Counted from the stretch's first letter, positions 1 through 12,079 are shown. The stretch: DNA of 64,000 bases from Bagarius yarrelli (GCA_005784505.1 VCAZ01000075.1:790501-854500), one strand, 5' to 3'. Notes: a model not told the origin generated them from the sequence alone. Translations and numbers: made by a program.

Positions 1-359
1 AAACAGGCCAAAAAAAAGGGAAATAAATATCTACTGAGAGAAAGAATGAAAAAAAAGGATGGGATATTAGTGAGATATGAGAATAGTGAGAGCTGCTGAG
101 CATTTTAGGGACTTTATATACAGTAACACATCAGCTTAAACAGTTAGAAAGAAAAGAACACATGGTTCACAAAATAAAGCCTGCAGTTCTCTTTTTCTTT
201 TGTTCCAGTTATTTCAATTGCACTCTTACACTCAATATTTAGTGTTGAGTCCTTATAATCATTAGTCAATAGGTCTGATTAGTTGAGATGTCTGGGTCGT
301 TAATCCAAAACTCCAAAACTTATTAAAATACTTTTTAAAAAATCATCTTGGGTCTAACG
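1..359. other. AT-rich DNA, nothing recognised
   Basis: No coding frame, repeat family or RNA signature is visible. Confidence 0.5.
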
Positions 360-1005
360 TTTGTGGGAATTTTCTAGAAAATTTAGAACTGTCAGTAAAA
401 GCCAAAATATGACTTTTATTTTAAAGGGGTATTTATTTTTAAAGAACTCAAAACTTTTGTCGTTATTCCAAACAACTTATATTGAAGGCAGCCGGACAAA
501 ATCCACAGGTTTTGGAATGTTCTACTCTTTGATGTAATAGTGTGGAAAATCGAAGCCTCTGCAAAAGAAGATCAACATCACTGATTCGACATCACTGTCT
601 GTTTAGCCCCGCCCACCGATTTGTGCGTAACCGTTATAGGTAAATGACAAAATGCCAGTTCCAAATTGTGTGAACCTTTCATCGGACCCCAACATTTGCA
701 ACATTTCATGTTTTTTTTTTAAAAACAAGGTTCGTTGGTGGAGTTTCTGAAAGACTAAAAATTAAAAGCATCCACACAAGCGGGAGTAAAGTTTTCATTA
801 AATGCCACCTCATCACTATTGCTTTGTGTGCAAAACTGTTCGCCAATCACAGCAGTGCATGGTTACTTCTGATACATCTATTCAAAGAGAGCGTTACAAT
901 GAAAGGGTCATAACCAGAACAGAAAAATAGACAATTACTTTATTTATTTAGACCTCAGAGAACAGTCTAGAAAAAACCTGATATAGTTCATGACCCCTTT
1001 AATGA
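360..1005. other. Possible old interspersed repeat, otherwise AT-rich
   Basis: Phrases such as AGCCTCTGCAAAAGAAGATC, TAGCCCCGCCCACCGAT and the ending GTTCATGACCCCTTTAATG look like ends of old fish transposons, but no terminal repeats or coding frame were found. Confidence 0.3.
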
Positions 1006-1541
1006 AGCTACTATGTAAATAATTAGATTATGTGCAAAGGCAGAGGAGCGTTTTTTGTTCCCAATTAAATACATTTACAAAAATGCATTTTTTTTCCATA
1101 TACAGATTCTGCTGTTAACAATTTGCAATTGTGCCTATTAAATTGTGCGGTTGCTATTTGTTTCAAAAGCACTGAAGAAACATCCACACCTTGGTTTGGT
1201 TTTTTTTAGACACTTATGTCACTTTTTCACTTTTGCATATGAAAAATATAAGATTTTTTTTTTTTGGTCTGATGGTATTTGTCCAGTTTGCGGACAATTT
1301 CAGCTACAGTCCTGCTCAACTTTTGTTCAGAAAGCAAAGTGCTTGATCCACTGACATTGGAAACTTGTATGCTGCAGTAGTCGATGTCTCTGCCACGTTA
1401 GCAGGAGTGAAAATCGTTTATGAGCTAGTGCAGATCAATATAGAGATGCAGATCTAGCCTGATTAAATCAGTTCAAAACCACTTCATGTTTCATCGGCCC
1501 TCCGTAGTGTTCACCTTGTTAGAGGCATCAAACATTTCTGG

Positions 1542-1686
1542 ACACTATATGGTCAAAATCTGATCTGATTCTGACCTCACTGAAACTATTGTGTATGAAT
1601 GGTGAAATCCCCACAGTCGCATTCTAATAAAAAATACATATGGATTTGACGGACAGGTGTACCAATATTTTTGGCAGTATAGTGTT
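1542..1686. mobile_element. Internally deleted Tc1-related mini-element (MITE)
   Basis: The 5' end ACACTATATGGTCAAAA and the 3' end TTTTTGGCAGTATAGTGTT are near-perfect inverted repeats (about 17 bp). The interior keeps only a few pieces of the larger element seen at 22.98 and 15.3 kb (CTGACCTCACTGAAACTATT and CAAATCCCCACAGTCGC-like text), and the right end keeps GACAGGTGTACC. Confidence 0.75.
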
Positions 1687-1994
1687 AACATGAATGATCA
1701 AACCTGATTGGTTTGAATGCTGGATTTCCTGAACAAACAAGTACAGCTGAGCCAAAAGGGCAAAGCAGTGGTGATAAACGTCAAACAGGCAAAACATTAG
1801 ACGGTATACCAACAGACCGCAATTGGCAATCACTAGACAAAACAAAGCAGAACAAAGAAAAGCTGCACAATAATTAAAAGATCAGAAATGTATATTGAAC
1901 AAAGTTATATTGGCTTTTTGAAGTAATTGTTTTTGTATGCACAGCTTCAGTGTAGATGGGCATATTGGGAAAAACTTCGTACTGTCATCTAAAA

Positions 1995-2085
1995 CAGCAG
2001 TTTCCAACAGGGTGGGTCCCGACCCATAAAGAGGCCTCAGCGAGCTCTGTAGTGGGTCGCGTCATATATTGAAAAGTGTTGAGCA
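1995..2085. mobile_element. Possible hAT-like repeat fragment
   Basis: GTTTCCAACAGGGTGGGTCC and GTAGTGGGTCGCG resemble the 'gtgggtcgcgacc' block common in hAT-type repeats. Only this short piece is recognisable. Confidence 0.35.
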
Positions 2086-2339
2086 GTGAGCATTAAGGAG
2101 AATCATATTGCATTAGATAATTTTATCCCCTGGTTGACCAAAAAATTGGACAAATTTGTAATTCGTCCTCCACAAAAACGAGCCACTGATTCAACCTTCA
2201 GCAGCTGATAATAATGACCCAGACATAATGGACCCAAGGAGGAAGCTCCTACCAATTCGGGTCGCAATGCTAGCAATACTGGAGACACAAAATGCAGGAA
2301 ATCCCAAAAGTATACCAGTGTTACTTTTCCGCCACACAT

Positions 2340-2765
2340 AGTTCAACTTTGGTCTCATCTGACCAGAGCACCTTCTGCCACATGTTTGCTGTGTCCACTA
2401 CATAGCTTGTGGCAACCTTAAAGCGGGACTTCTACTGTCTATTTTCCCACCTGAGCTGTGGATTTCTGCAGCTCCTTCAGAGTGATCATGGGCCTCTTGG
2501 CTGCTTCTCTGACCAGTGCTCTCCTTGCTAAGTCTGTCAGTTTAGGTGGACAGCCATGTCTTGGTAGGTTTGCAGTTGTGGCATATTTTTTCCATTTTTG
2601 GGCGATGGCTTGAACAGTGCTCCTTGAGATGTTTAAAGCTTGGAATATTTTCTTATAACCTTACCCTGCTTCACAACTTTATCCCTGACCTGTCTGGAGA
2701 GTTCTTTGGTCTTCATGATGCTGTTTCACTAGTGTTCTCTAACAAACCACATAACTATTTGCTTC
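2340..2765. mobile_element. Degenerate DNA-transposon-type interspersed repeat
   Basis: Contains GGTCTCATCTGACCAGAGCA, GGTTTGCAGTTGTGGCATAT, GAACAGTGCTCCTTGAGATG and TATCCCTGACCTGTCTGGAG, text I recognise as a very common repeat in fish genomes, usually annotated as Tc1/mariner-like DNA. The open frame at 2546-2899 lies inside it and is not a gene. The recognition is from memory and the exact family is not assigned. Confidence 0.6.
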
Positions 2766-2769
2766 CATT

Positions 2770-4685
2770 GCGATTCAGCTATTCTACATGCTTGTGTATG
2801 TTTGCTTTAAAATCCATAAATAATGAAAACGTATTATTCGTTATATCTGTGTGCTATATTTATCCCTCCAGTTCTGCTCCAAGAGTCATTTCAGTTTAAG
2901 GTGCAATACTGACTCTGTGTCCTGACAGTTGATAAATGTGGGACTACATCCCCAACCAGGTTACTTGTGCCTCTTATAGGCTGTTTACTGCTCCTGACAC
3001 CCTGTTATTTTTTATCCAGGTGCATTCCACCCCTGACAGAGATGGATAGTGACTGCACAGGCTGAACAAGGTTGGACGGTTTTAAAAGGTATGAAGAACA
3101 TCAGCACGGTTTTATAAGCTGCCACCGAAGTCGTGTAGGTCAGACGTAAGTAAGAGCCGTAGGACAGACTTGGTTTAAGAGAAGGATGTTGGCATATACA
3201 GTAATCCTCCGTCATAAATGAGTCCAATATAGAATCATTTTACGAGCTGTGCAGATTACAAATTATTGACACAAGAAAAATGGTGTTTGAGCTTTATTTA
3301 TAATGCAATATATTTTATTGAAGCTATAAAGCAAGAATTGTAAAGAAATACCTGCAGGTGAGCAACAGTGTGTCAGTTAAATCAACCTACCTTGAGTCTG
3401 AGTAATTTCAAGTTAATTAATTTACACAACAATTCTCTTGTAACGACACCGCTGGATTTATAGACAGTCAGCTGGGGGATATGGTGTGAAGAATCCCTGT
3501 GGAAACCTAACAAAAAGCGGTGAGAAAAGCTTCAACGGAATTATTTTTGTTGGCTGTTTTAGCACTCCCAAGAACGCCACCCACCCCCACCCTGACCCCT
3601 GCCTTTCTCCTATTACTTGATTTATTCAGAAGTTTTTTACTTGCCGGTAAATAGCCTGTGAACCGAAACTTAGCAGAGAATGGGCAAGCATTCTATCCTA
3701 AACACAATTAGCAAGGGGCTGCCAAACCCCCATGATTCCACTAAAGGCTGGCAACATCTAGCATCTATTGCTATGCAAAGCGACAGCTAACACTCTTCTA
3801 GCCACTTCAACCATAACAATGGACGATGAAAAAAACAAAAAAAGAAACGCTTGGCTATTCAAAGACACTGCGTCTTCTTCGACTCTGGAATGCACGCCAT
3901 TTGTGTGGACAGTAAGCTCTGTTTTGAGCTTTTGGAGACGGGTCTTCAGAATGGTCTCTGTGGTGCTGAGAAAAGACAGTCAGTGTTTCTACTGAAAGAG
4001 AGAAAAAAAAACAAGGACAGATGAAAAATGAAGCTGAGGCCGGGAGCCTGAGATTCGGGGCCATGCCAAGCGCAAAAGCGTGAAAATCAACAAGCAGAAG
4101 TATTGGCAGCTTGCAGCAGTGCTACTTTCTCATCCTTTGCAAACAGGAAATACCAGCCTTATCCTCCCGACATGCACAGAGCATACATCACTGCGACAGT
4201 AATGGATAAAGCTATGAAAACACCATATGCACTGAGATTTTATTGTGTGTATCCCGTCTCTTCAAGTCTTTGCGAATCACAGTCACGCCCTAACAATACA
4301 CATTGCTCTGTCCTTTTTATTATATTCCATTGCTATCCTGGGATCGATACGGTGCAATATGACATTGGCCTTTGGGCTTTGACTACAACCAACTGAAGAA
4401 AAATGTCTGAACTGTTCTCAAATCTATGTGGCCAGACCCATCAACAAACCCGGAACCCTTCTGGACCCTCATTCAGATCTGTGTTTTCTGTATAGCTATT
4501 AATCTGATTGCAGGTCAGAAATAAATATTTAGCACTTGCTGTCACAAGTCAAAAGGAGGACACAAAACAAGAGGACAAGAAAGACATAGAGAGAATAGAC
4601 CAAACAAAGTCAAGCCAAAAGACACTTACTGTTTGGGGTATTAGTGTTTTCATTTCAGATCAACTAAAAGGAAAGAATACACAAA
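2770..4685. other. Unique-looking DNA without recognised genes
   Basis: Open frames here (for example 3768-3995 plus and 4103-4396 plus) show no family motif and no splice-framed coding bias. A homopurine run (AAAGAGAGAAAAAAAAACAAGG near 3994) is the only low-complexity element. Confidence 0.5.
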
Positions 4686-4689
4686 ATGT

Positions 4690-4860
4690 CTTGGTGTCTC
4701 ACTGTTTATGGTGTTGGACTGCTGACCAGAAGATCGCTGGATTTGGTTCCCAACACAACCAAGCCACACTACCAATAGGCCCCTGAACATAGCCCTTAAA
4801 CCACAAGTGTGCTCAATTTGAGTCAAAATATAAAGATAAACATATAACTCGCTTTCAATA
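4690..4860 (+). mobile_element. tRNA-derived SINE, degraded
   Basis: Head-first copy: GGTGTTGGACTGCTGACCAG, a B-box-like GGATTTGGTTCCC, then AGGCCCCTGAACATAGCCCT; the tail is decayed. Confidence 0.7.
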
Positions 4861-5261
4861 ATAATGACTGCCAAGTGTCGTAGATGTAATAAATGTTTCT
4901 TTGCAGTGAAATGGGCAAGTTCTTAAACAACAAAGAAAAAAAGAGGAAAAAAATGGTAAATGATTGTGGACTAAAAAAAGTAACACCAACAGCAACCTAT
5001 ACATACTGTATATAGCCATCCATGCTACATTCTCCCAGGCTGCAACAAAGACTCTTTTTTCCCTCTACCTAAAGACAACATTGTTTTGCGGAAAGCACCG
5101 CTTTTACTTCCTTTTCCGCTCAGTACATCTACACTGGGTTGTCTTGCTGTGTATGGCGTAAATGCCGATATCTGATACGGGTCAGTTTTAAAAGATGATG
5201 TAAGCATGTCATTAAAAAAAATTCAATTAAGTCACGAAATCGTGACTATATCCTATGATTG

Positions 5262-5400
5262 TGGTAGCCAAACAGTTAAGGTTCTTGCTTCTTAATTGGA
5301 GGAAACTGGTTCAAGCCCCAGCACTGCTGATCTGCCAATGTTGGACCCCTGAGCGAGGCTATGCTCCAGGGGTGCCATATCATGTCGTGACACTGCTTAT
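5262..5400 (+). mobile_element. tRNA-derived SINE head, degraded
   Basis: GTGGTAGCCAAACAGTTAAG (A-box region), AACTGGTTCAAGCCCCAGCA (B-box) and GGACCCCTGAGCGAGGCTAT. It resembles the variant at 44475, which also shares GCTCCAGGGG. Confidence 0.65.
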
Positions 5401-5524
5401 TTTAAAATGTTATGGCTAAAGCTAACAGTAAATTATATCAGGAAATAACTTTTATTCTGGACAGCCCACAATATCATACGATATCATAATAGCAATAATT
5501 GTAATTTTTGGCAACCTAATGTTA

Positions 5525-6245
5525 CTCTTTTCCTTTTGGCTGTTTCCTTTTAGGGGTCGCCACAGCGAATCATCTGTCTCCACCTAACCCTATTTTCTAC
5601 ATCCTCTTCACTCACACACACTAACTTCATGTCCTCGTTTATCACATCCACATACCTCCTCTTTGCTCTTCCTCTTTGCCTTCTGCCTGGCGGCTTCATT
5701 TCTAACATTCTCCTACCAATATATTCACTATCCCTCCTCTGTCCAAACCACCTCAATCTGACTTCCCTGCCAAAACATCGAACATGAACCGTCCCCCTGA
5801 TGAACTTGTTCCTAATCCTGTCCAACCTCGTCACCCCCAAAGAAAATCTTCAGCTCTGCTACTTCCAGCTCTGCCACTTGTTTCTTCCTCAGCGCCACTG
5901 TCTCTATTCCATACATCATAGCTGTTCTCACCACTGTCTCTAAACCATACATCATAGCTGCTCTCACCACTGTCTCTAAATATACATCATAGCTGGTCTC
6001 ACCACTGTCTCTAAACCATAGCTAGTCTCTCCACTGTCTCTAAACCATACATCATAGCTAGTCTCTCCACACTGTCTCTAAACCATACATCATAGCTGTC
6101 TCACCACTGTCTCTAAATATACATCATAGCTGGTCTCACCACTGTCTCTAAACCATACATCATAGCTGGTCTCACCACTGTCTCTAAACCATACATCATA
6201 GCTAGTCTCTCCACTGTCTTGTAGACCTTCCCCTTTGAACCAAGA
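5525..6245 (-). pseudogene. Truncated LINE 3' end with the same internal minisatellite
   Basis: Read on the minus strand, the element starts near AAGGTCTACAAGACAGTGGAGAGA, passes through about nine copies of the 36-bp AMMYGLETVVRP repeat, and continues into RKKQVAELEVAELK, VTRLDRIRNKFIRG, RLRWFGQRRDSEYIGRRMLE and the Lys/Arg-rich terminal domain, ending RWRQMIRCGDP. It closes with the 3' tail ending near 5525 (CCTAAAAGGAAACAGCCAAAAGGA on the minus strand). A 96-residue open frame (5550-5840) survives in the C-terminal part, but small deletions separate it from the upstream part, so it is a relic. It is the same family as the copies at 30.25 kb and 33.8 kb. Confidence 0.85.
5899..6217 (-). repeat. 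36-bp RT-derived minisatellite, second locus (about 9 units)
   Basis: Plus-strand units read CACTGTCTCTAAACCATACA plus TCATAGCTGGTCTCAC. About nine copies are present, several with internal deletions (for example near 5979 and 6014). They are the reverse complement of the 33.8-34.5 kb array, and lie at the same point of the LINE, between the KVYKTV leader and the LRKRQVA segment. Confidence 0.92.
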
Positions 6246-6698
6246 ATTATTATATTTAAGGTTACAGAGCCTCCATGAGACAGGCTAGTTCCTGTTATCC
6301 CATTTTTAACTCGATGTCTGTGGAAGGAGTCTCCATTGTCTCTTTTAAAGCCGTGTTAATTAACATCTTTTACTTATTATTATTAAAAGAATTAGGGTAT
6401 TTTATCTGGACATTTACCACCATGACTTGCTCTCTGATTCTAAATGAACCCTTTAAACTTGCCCAGGTTTGAGGCACATCATCATCATCATCATCATCGT
6501 AAACAGCATCATTTCTTAGCCATTTCTCTGAGCCAAAGATGCTGTGTCTGAGGATTCAGTGAAAATACCTTAACCAGAAGCCATTAATCCCTGATTGTGT
6601 GTGTGGGGGAGAAAAAGAGAAGCAGAGAGACTCAAACTTCAATTTGCAGTAATTCTGTTATCTAGTAAGTCAGGCTGTGGCAGATTGAACAGACTGCG

Positions 6699-6755
<57 letters not shown>

Positions 6756-7340
6756 CCTCAATTCCACCATCAGACTGCAGACGGAACTGCCTTTTGACTG
6801 CCTCTTTATTGCCCCTTCTTGCTCTTTCACTCCTCAGCTCTTATCTAACTTACATTCTTATTCGTTTCACCTGTCCATTCCTCTCTTTCTTTTCAATTTG
6901 TCCCTTTTTCTGTTCACTTCTCTCTTCAAAGAACATCTCAGGGCAATCAGTCTAAGCCAGCCCCAGCTTGTATGTGCTCTGCTTTTTTGCTCTGTGCCTC
7001 ACACACTCCCATCCCGTTCCTTCCGTGTCATTCTCCATAATGGCACTTAAACGCATCTGAATCCCTGCCTTTCCCTTCTTGAATCTCTGTCCACCTCCAC
7101 CTGCCCTAATATCACAGCTTGGCTCTAGGCTAGCACCAAGGCTAATTCGGTTAGAGCTCCTGGGAGTGCGGTACTTCCCACCTGCCAAACTGTTTCTTCA
7201 TTTACTTAAACAGAGGGATGACCTTCATCTGTACTTCGTCAAAATGGCGAGGAAATAGGAGGGGGATGCTGAGACGCAACACGGCCCTGAATGACGACTC
7301 AAAGTATGCAAAAATATTCAAAACTGGGTTAATGAGCACC
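6246..7340. other. Non-genic stretch with microsatellites
   Basis: Holds (ATC)n at 6479-6499 and (CT)n at 6705-6752. Ser/Leu-rich and Arg/Glu-rich open frames over the CT run are artefacts. Nothing else was recognised. Confidence 0.6.
6705..6752. repeat. (CT)n microsatellite, 48 bp
   Basis: Uninterrupted CT dinucleotides embedded in a longer pyrimidine-rich stretch. Confidence 0.95.
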
Positions 7341-7559
7341 TCACACACAAACACACACAATATATATATAGTGCATCATAAGCAGCTATAAAGTCTCAGT
7401 CGATGAATGAGGCAGAATAAGATTTTTATTAAGTTAGAAAGAAAATTTGAAATGCAAATAAGCATTGTAGCATGTTTATCACACATCAGCAGTATTTTAA
7501 TGTGATGAATTTATATGAGATGTTTTTTATATCTTGGTGGCGGCCAATATATGTAGATA

Positions 7560-7895
7560 TTTATTCATTCAGTCATTTGTCTTCTATACCCGCTTATTGT
7601 CTAATTCGGGGTCACAGGGATCTGCTGGAGTCTATCCCAGCCGTTTCTAAAAAGGCAGGGGGGCACACCCTGGACAGGTCGCTAGTCACACCCATCACTG
7701 GGACACACACACTCACTTATTCTTATGGGGAATTTGGAATTACTAATAAATATAACATACATGTTTTTGGACTGTGGGAGGACCAATAGTAAACCCACGG
7801 AAACATTGGGAGAACATGCAAACTCCACACAGAAAGGCCCCTGCCCGGGTATCGAACCCGGGACCTTCTTGCTGTCAGCCACTGTGCTGATCTAT
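7560..7895 (-). mobile_element. tRNA-like SINE family with ATTCATTC tail, near full length
   Basis: Plus-strand order: ATTCATTCAGTCATT, TATACCCGCTTATTGTCTAA, GGATCTGCTGGAGTCTATCC, CATGTTTTTGGACTGTGGGA, GAGAACATGCAAACTCCACA and ATCGAACCCGGGACCTTCTT. The last part is the tRNA-like head (B-box reverse complement), so the element reads on the minus strand. It is the zebrafish DANA/HE1-like type of organisation; the family name is tentative. Confidence 0.8.
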
Positions 7896-7899
7896 ATGT

Positions 7900-8385
7900 A
7901 TACATATTGTATAATATACATTTTATTTTTACTATGAAAAAATGAAAAACATATTTGTTTAAGGAGGTAATAATCTTTTTTCCTTAAAATCAAGAACACA
8001 AATTAGGAAGCAGTGGTAAAATTATTTAAAAGAACAAAAAAGGCAAAAAAAGAAAGGATGATTAATTAAACGACAAATTACTATCTAAACAAACCCAAGA
8101 ACAAGGTACAAAACCAATGCACGACACCAGCGTTTACGGTTTTCAGTGTTCGTCTGTAATAGAACATTTTTCGCATGTATCGCAATGATGAATGCTTTAT
8201 TAGATCTGGCACCAAAATTGACTTAAAATATTCGTTTTTCTTACAAACCTGTATAAAAAAGCTGGATTCGGCGACTGTGCTGACACACTATCCGATAATT
8301 ACTACAATATGATACTGACAAAGCTATTACTGTCACTGGACCAACTACTTTACATGATCCACACTTGCTGCAGTAGTTTACATTG
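7900..8385. other. AT-rich DNA, nothing recognised
   Basis: A-rich stretch with no coding or repeat signal visible. Confidence 0.5.
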
Positions 8386-8387
8386 AC

Positions 8388-8530
8388 ATTTACAGCAATT
8401 TTGGCAAACATCCTTATCCAGCGCGACTTACATATCTCTTTTATACAACTGAGCAATTGGGGGTTAAGGGCCATTCTCAAGGGCTCAGCAGTGGCAATTT
8501 GGTTATAGCAGTCCAACACCTAAACCACTT
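8388..8530 (-). mobile_element. tRNA-derived SINE
   Basis: Tail-first copy: TTTTGGCAAACATCCTTATC, CAGCGCGACTTACATATCTC, CAACTGAGCAATTGGGGGTT, GGGCTCAGCAGTGGC and AGTCCAACACCTAAACCAC. Confidence 0.85.
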
Positions 8531-8647
8531 CCCAGTTACCTGCGATGCAGGATCATAAATACCCTCAAGTCATTATTACCTATATTGTCTTTATCTAAGA
8601 TGTCTCCAGCCCCTTGCACAGGAGTTCTCAACAGTTTGATAACATTT

Positions 8648-8785
8648 TTCATTTAAGGCATTTGGCAGACGCTCTTATCCAGAACTACTTACAATTATAT
8701 AATTTATACAACTCAGCAGTTCACGGTCAAGGGCCTTGTTCAGTGGCCCAGCAGTGTAACACCTTAACGTCTGAGCTACAACCAA
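8648..8785 (-). mobile_element. tRNA-derived SINE, internally deleted
   Basis: GGCATTTGGCAGACGCTCTT, CAAGGGCCTTGTTCAGTGGC, then directly to AACACCTTAACGTCTGAGCT; the B-box part is missing. Confidence 0.82.
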
Positions 8786-8789
8786 ATCT

Positions 8790-9380
8790 CAACCAAGTGG
8801 AGGTCATTTTGGGTTAATGGTCTACTCCAACAGCTCTCATCCTAGACCTGACAGAATGGTGGCAATTAAAATTTCCAGGCAAACCAGAGATTTGTGTTAA
8901 ATCCAACACAATCCTAGAATATTTACATGATGGAGATTTTATAAGACTTTTTCCTCAATGTGAAACAAGATAATTTGGTTCTCCGCTTTATCGGAAGTCA
9001 TTACTGTGGCGCAACTTACATGAAACAACTGTCAACTGGAACTATTCAAAAGCCATGTAAAAGTTATTGGTTTCTGTAATAACCTTACGCCTTTACGACT
9101 GCACTTCATGCATATTACAGAAAGTCATGAAGATAATGAGATACTATAAATACAACAAACACCTGTATAAAAGCCAGAACTTCCCAACTCATCGTCTGCA
9201 TCCAGTCACAAGCTTTCGGCTTTAGAAAACCTTTGGAGAAACGCTACGAAGTGTGAATTGATTGTATTTATAGTCGAATGAATGTAGCAGCTGTTTTTAA
9301 ATATCGGACAGTTGGAATCAAAAGGGGATGAGTTATGACCATCAGGTTTAAACGGCGAGATTACGACGCAGGCCTGAGAG
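8790..9380. other. Unique-looking AT-rich DNA
   Basis: No family or coding signal seen. Confidence 0.5.
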
Positions 9381-9382
9381 AT

Positions 9383-9384
9383 TG

Positions 9385-9415
<31 letters not shown>

Positions 9416-9444
9416 TGTGTGTGGGTTGGCTGGGGGGGGGGGGG
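9383..9444. repeat. (GT)n microsatellite followed by a G run
   Basis: GT repeats from 9383 to 9424 with one GGT interruption, then a 12-base G run at about 9433-9444. Confidence 0.92.
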
Positions 9445-9539
9445 AGTTGGGGTTACATTTACGGTTTGATTGAGGTAGTTAATGAGCCGGTTTAGCAATA
9501 CCGAGAGGCAGTTCATTTAGACAAAGTACAAAAGAGACA

Positions 9540-9645
9540 GCTTAGAATTATGGGTTCATTTCCAAGCATCACCATGCTGCCAACACTGGGTCCCTAAGCA
9601 GGACCCTTAACTGCTTAATCATATCTGCTAAAGAAAACAATACAG
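9540..9645 (+). mobile_element. tRNA-derived SINE fragment
   Basis: ATGGGTTCATTTCCAAGCAT (B-box), CACTGGGTCCCTAAGCAGGA and CCCTTAACTGCTTAATC. Confidence 0.65.
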
Positions 9646-9649
9646 GACA

Positions 9650-10190
9650 ACCTGAATGCAAGAGGTCTACACTTCATTATTCGCTGTAAGTGGGCCCAAG
9701 CACCAAGGATACAGCAATGTCTATATGTTTAGCCCAAAATCCAGTCCCAAAGGCAAGTTTTTGCCAGAAGTTTGTACCAAAGTTTTGTCAGAAAACATGA
9801 TAAACACCCCCCAAGAAACCAAGGGTCCATTGCAGTCTTAGTGCTTGGATTAATCAAAAAACTGAGTAAACTGAGTAAATAGTAGATTATCGTTGAAATT
9901 GATACTTGAAATAGTTTTTTTTAATGAAGAAATATTTAAGCACTATGTACAATTTTTTTTATGACTATGCAAGTTGATTCAATTTGACTTATATAGCATA
10001 TCAAATAAAGGATAATATATATAAAAGCAATCTAATGGAAACCCGGATAGATACTGTTGTATTTACAGATTGTCTGCCAATATTTGTCAGTTTTTGGTGG
10101 TCTGTTTTGGTGTATAGCAATAGTCAAAAACTCTACTAAACACTGCAAAGTAGGATTTAGATCTCTTGAGAGTTCCATTTTAATGATTGT
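9650..10190. other. Unique AT-rich DNA
   Basis: Short open frames only; nothing recognised. Confidence 0.5.
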
Positions 10191-10191
10191 G

Positions 10192-10345
10192 TTATGTCAC
10201 GGTTCAGCCCGGCCACCACCAGAGTGCACCTTCACCCGAATACTAGACTTCGCCTACTACTTCCTGTAGCACTTCCGGTTGGGCTAGCTTCATAAGATAT
10301 AAAAAAACACCACTAATACAAGCTGCGAGAATCTGTCACCTTCAA
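10192..10345 (+). mobile_element. Fragment of an unclassified interspersed repeat (LTR-like)
   Basis: TATGTCACGGTTCAGCCCGG, CCACCACCAGAGTGCACCTT and GACTTCGCCTACTACTTCCT resemble, in reverse, the ends of the copies at 40260-40630 and 50085-50480 (GCACCCTCTGGTAGCTGG; TGCCCTCTGGTGGGTGG). The class is unknown. Confidence 0.45.
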
Positions 10346-10349
10346 ATGT

Positions 10350-12035
10350 ATTTATTGTACCCTCTCATCTTGGATAAGACAATATGTCAAAAACAGAATG
10401 GCATTGATGAACAACAAATAGTTTTGGGGGAAAAAATGTGTGTGATAAATTTTCTCCAGCCATTTAGCTGTTACTCTAATTATCAAGTTCGAGCACACAT
10501 CCAGCCCCGCCTCCCGGCACTTCAGATTATAATAATGAAAGCTCAACTAGACAGACCATCAGAAATCTGCCATAACATTAGCTCAAAGAAAAAAAATCAG
10601 CAATTCCCCATCAAAAGAGTGCCAGTGAGACAGAGAGAGAACCACACTTCAGCACTTGACATAATGATCCATTATTATAAGTACTCCACACTGCTGTCTC
10701 TCCCCAAGCACCCGCTGCCAGACTTAAAGAGGTCTTCATCGCCATGTTGACATTATGATCAATAGCGACATTGCCCCTTTGGCTGTCTCCACACTGGAGG
10801 CTTAATGAGGTATGGAAGCTTCCAAGGAACATATGAGGAACCTTTGATAAACCTCTCTTACATAGCTGTACAGGGAAGAAGCTGAAAGTTATTCATGCTT
10901 AACATACCAATGTTCTTCACTTCGTTGATTAAAAAGTGTCACAAATTGATTAGCGTTCCAGATGTTGGAGAACAAAAGGAAAGAGAAGTAACAAAAGTAA
11001 GAGAGCAAACCTGTTAATAAACAAGACAAACGTCTACCCATATTTATTGTAAAAATCTATGACATTCTTTTCAATTTAGCACCCACTCTATTTAGATGAA
11101 AGCCAAGTTGGCTATTGAGGCCTTTTCAAGTTTGGGCATTTGCACACTACTTAATTCAATTTTAGTGCCATCAGGGCAAACCTTGACATGTAATATGAGT
11201 ATAATAAAGATCTGGATATGAGAAAAGAACCTCTCGAAGACTTCCTAAAAACCACCACCAAAAAGGATTCCAATGGTATCAATGATAAAAGAAGACACTG
11301 TGAAAACACAGGACAAAAGAAAACCGTTGATTTGGATCCAAGGCTTTAGAAACACACCAATAGTGAAGGGAAATTCAGTCTGGGAAGAAAAAGTCATGTG
11401 ACGCTCAGTTGTTGCACAACCATCCCCTTCAGACTAACAGCAACAGGTCTGGGTGCATGTAGTGGGGCGTTTGACTCAATTTAAGGCAACCAATTATAGT
11501 TTGTTAGGCTTAGCATCATCTAGAATCCAATTAAAGTGTCTGAGAGCATTTTTATATCTTTAGTCAATGGTTTGTTATGCTGCGTTTATACCAAACATGA
11601 ATTTAATTATTCACATGAGTAGATTACATACCAAGTCAATGCGAACACGATTGCCATAAGACACGCAATACTCACCTTAATCTTGTCTTCCGTGCAAATA
11701 TTAACGTGAAGGGAACGTCCACATGACATATTTGACACGTCTAACGTATTAGACAATGAAGAAGCGCATTATTATAGCGCATTATTATTAAAATTTATGC
11801 TTTACTAATAAAAACATCGCACGAGTGAAGCCAAAAACCTCCCATGCGTAATTTAGTATAAGTAACGTGATTGTTTATATACGCTTCACGTTTGCTAGCA
11901 TCAGGATGAGACTCGTTGTCCACATAATGTGACTTTAAACTTATTATTTTATTTATTTATTTATTTATCTAATGTGGTTAGACTGTCAGCTTTATGCTAA
12001 GCTTTACTTTCTATAACGGGTAGACGTCCTAGCAG
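10350..12035. other. Low-repeat stretch
   Basis: No genes recognised. It includes a possible conserved block (10600-10835) and a TTTA run at 11946-11968. Open frames of 134 residues (10346-10750) lack family motifs. Confidence 0.5.
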
Positions 12036-12039
12036 AGTA

Positions 12040-12075
12040 AAAGCTCAACCACTGAGCTACCATTTCCGGTGATTC
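12040..12075 (-). mobile_element. Tiny SINE remnant
   Basis: AAGCTCAACCACTGAGCTAC then CATTTCC is the A-box end of the tRNA-derived SINE in reverse. Confidence 0.45.
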
Positions 12076-12079
12076 TAAA

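Noticed and set aside
6595..7050. 151-residue frame with a Ser-Leu run
   Set aside because: Built on the (CT)n microsatellite.
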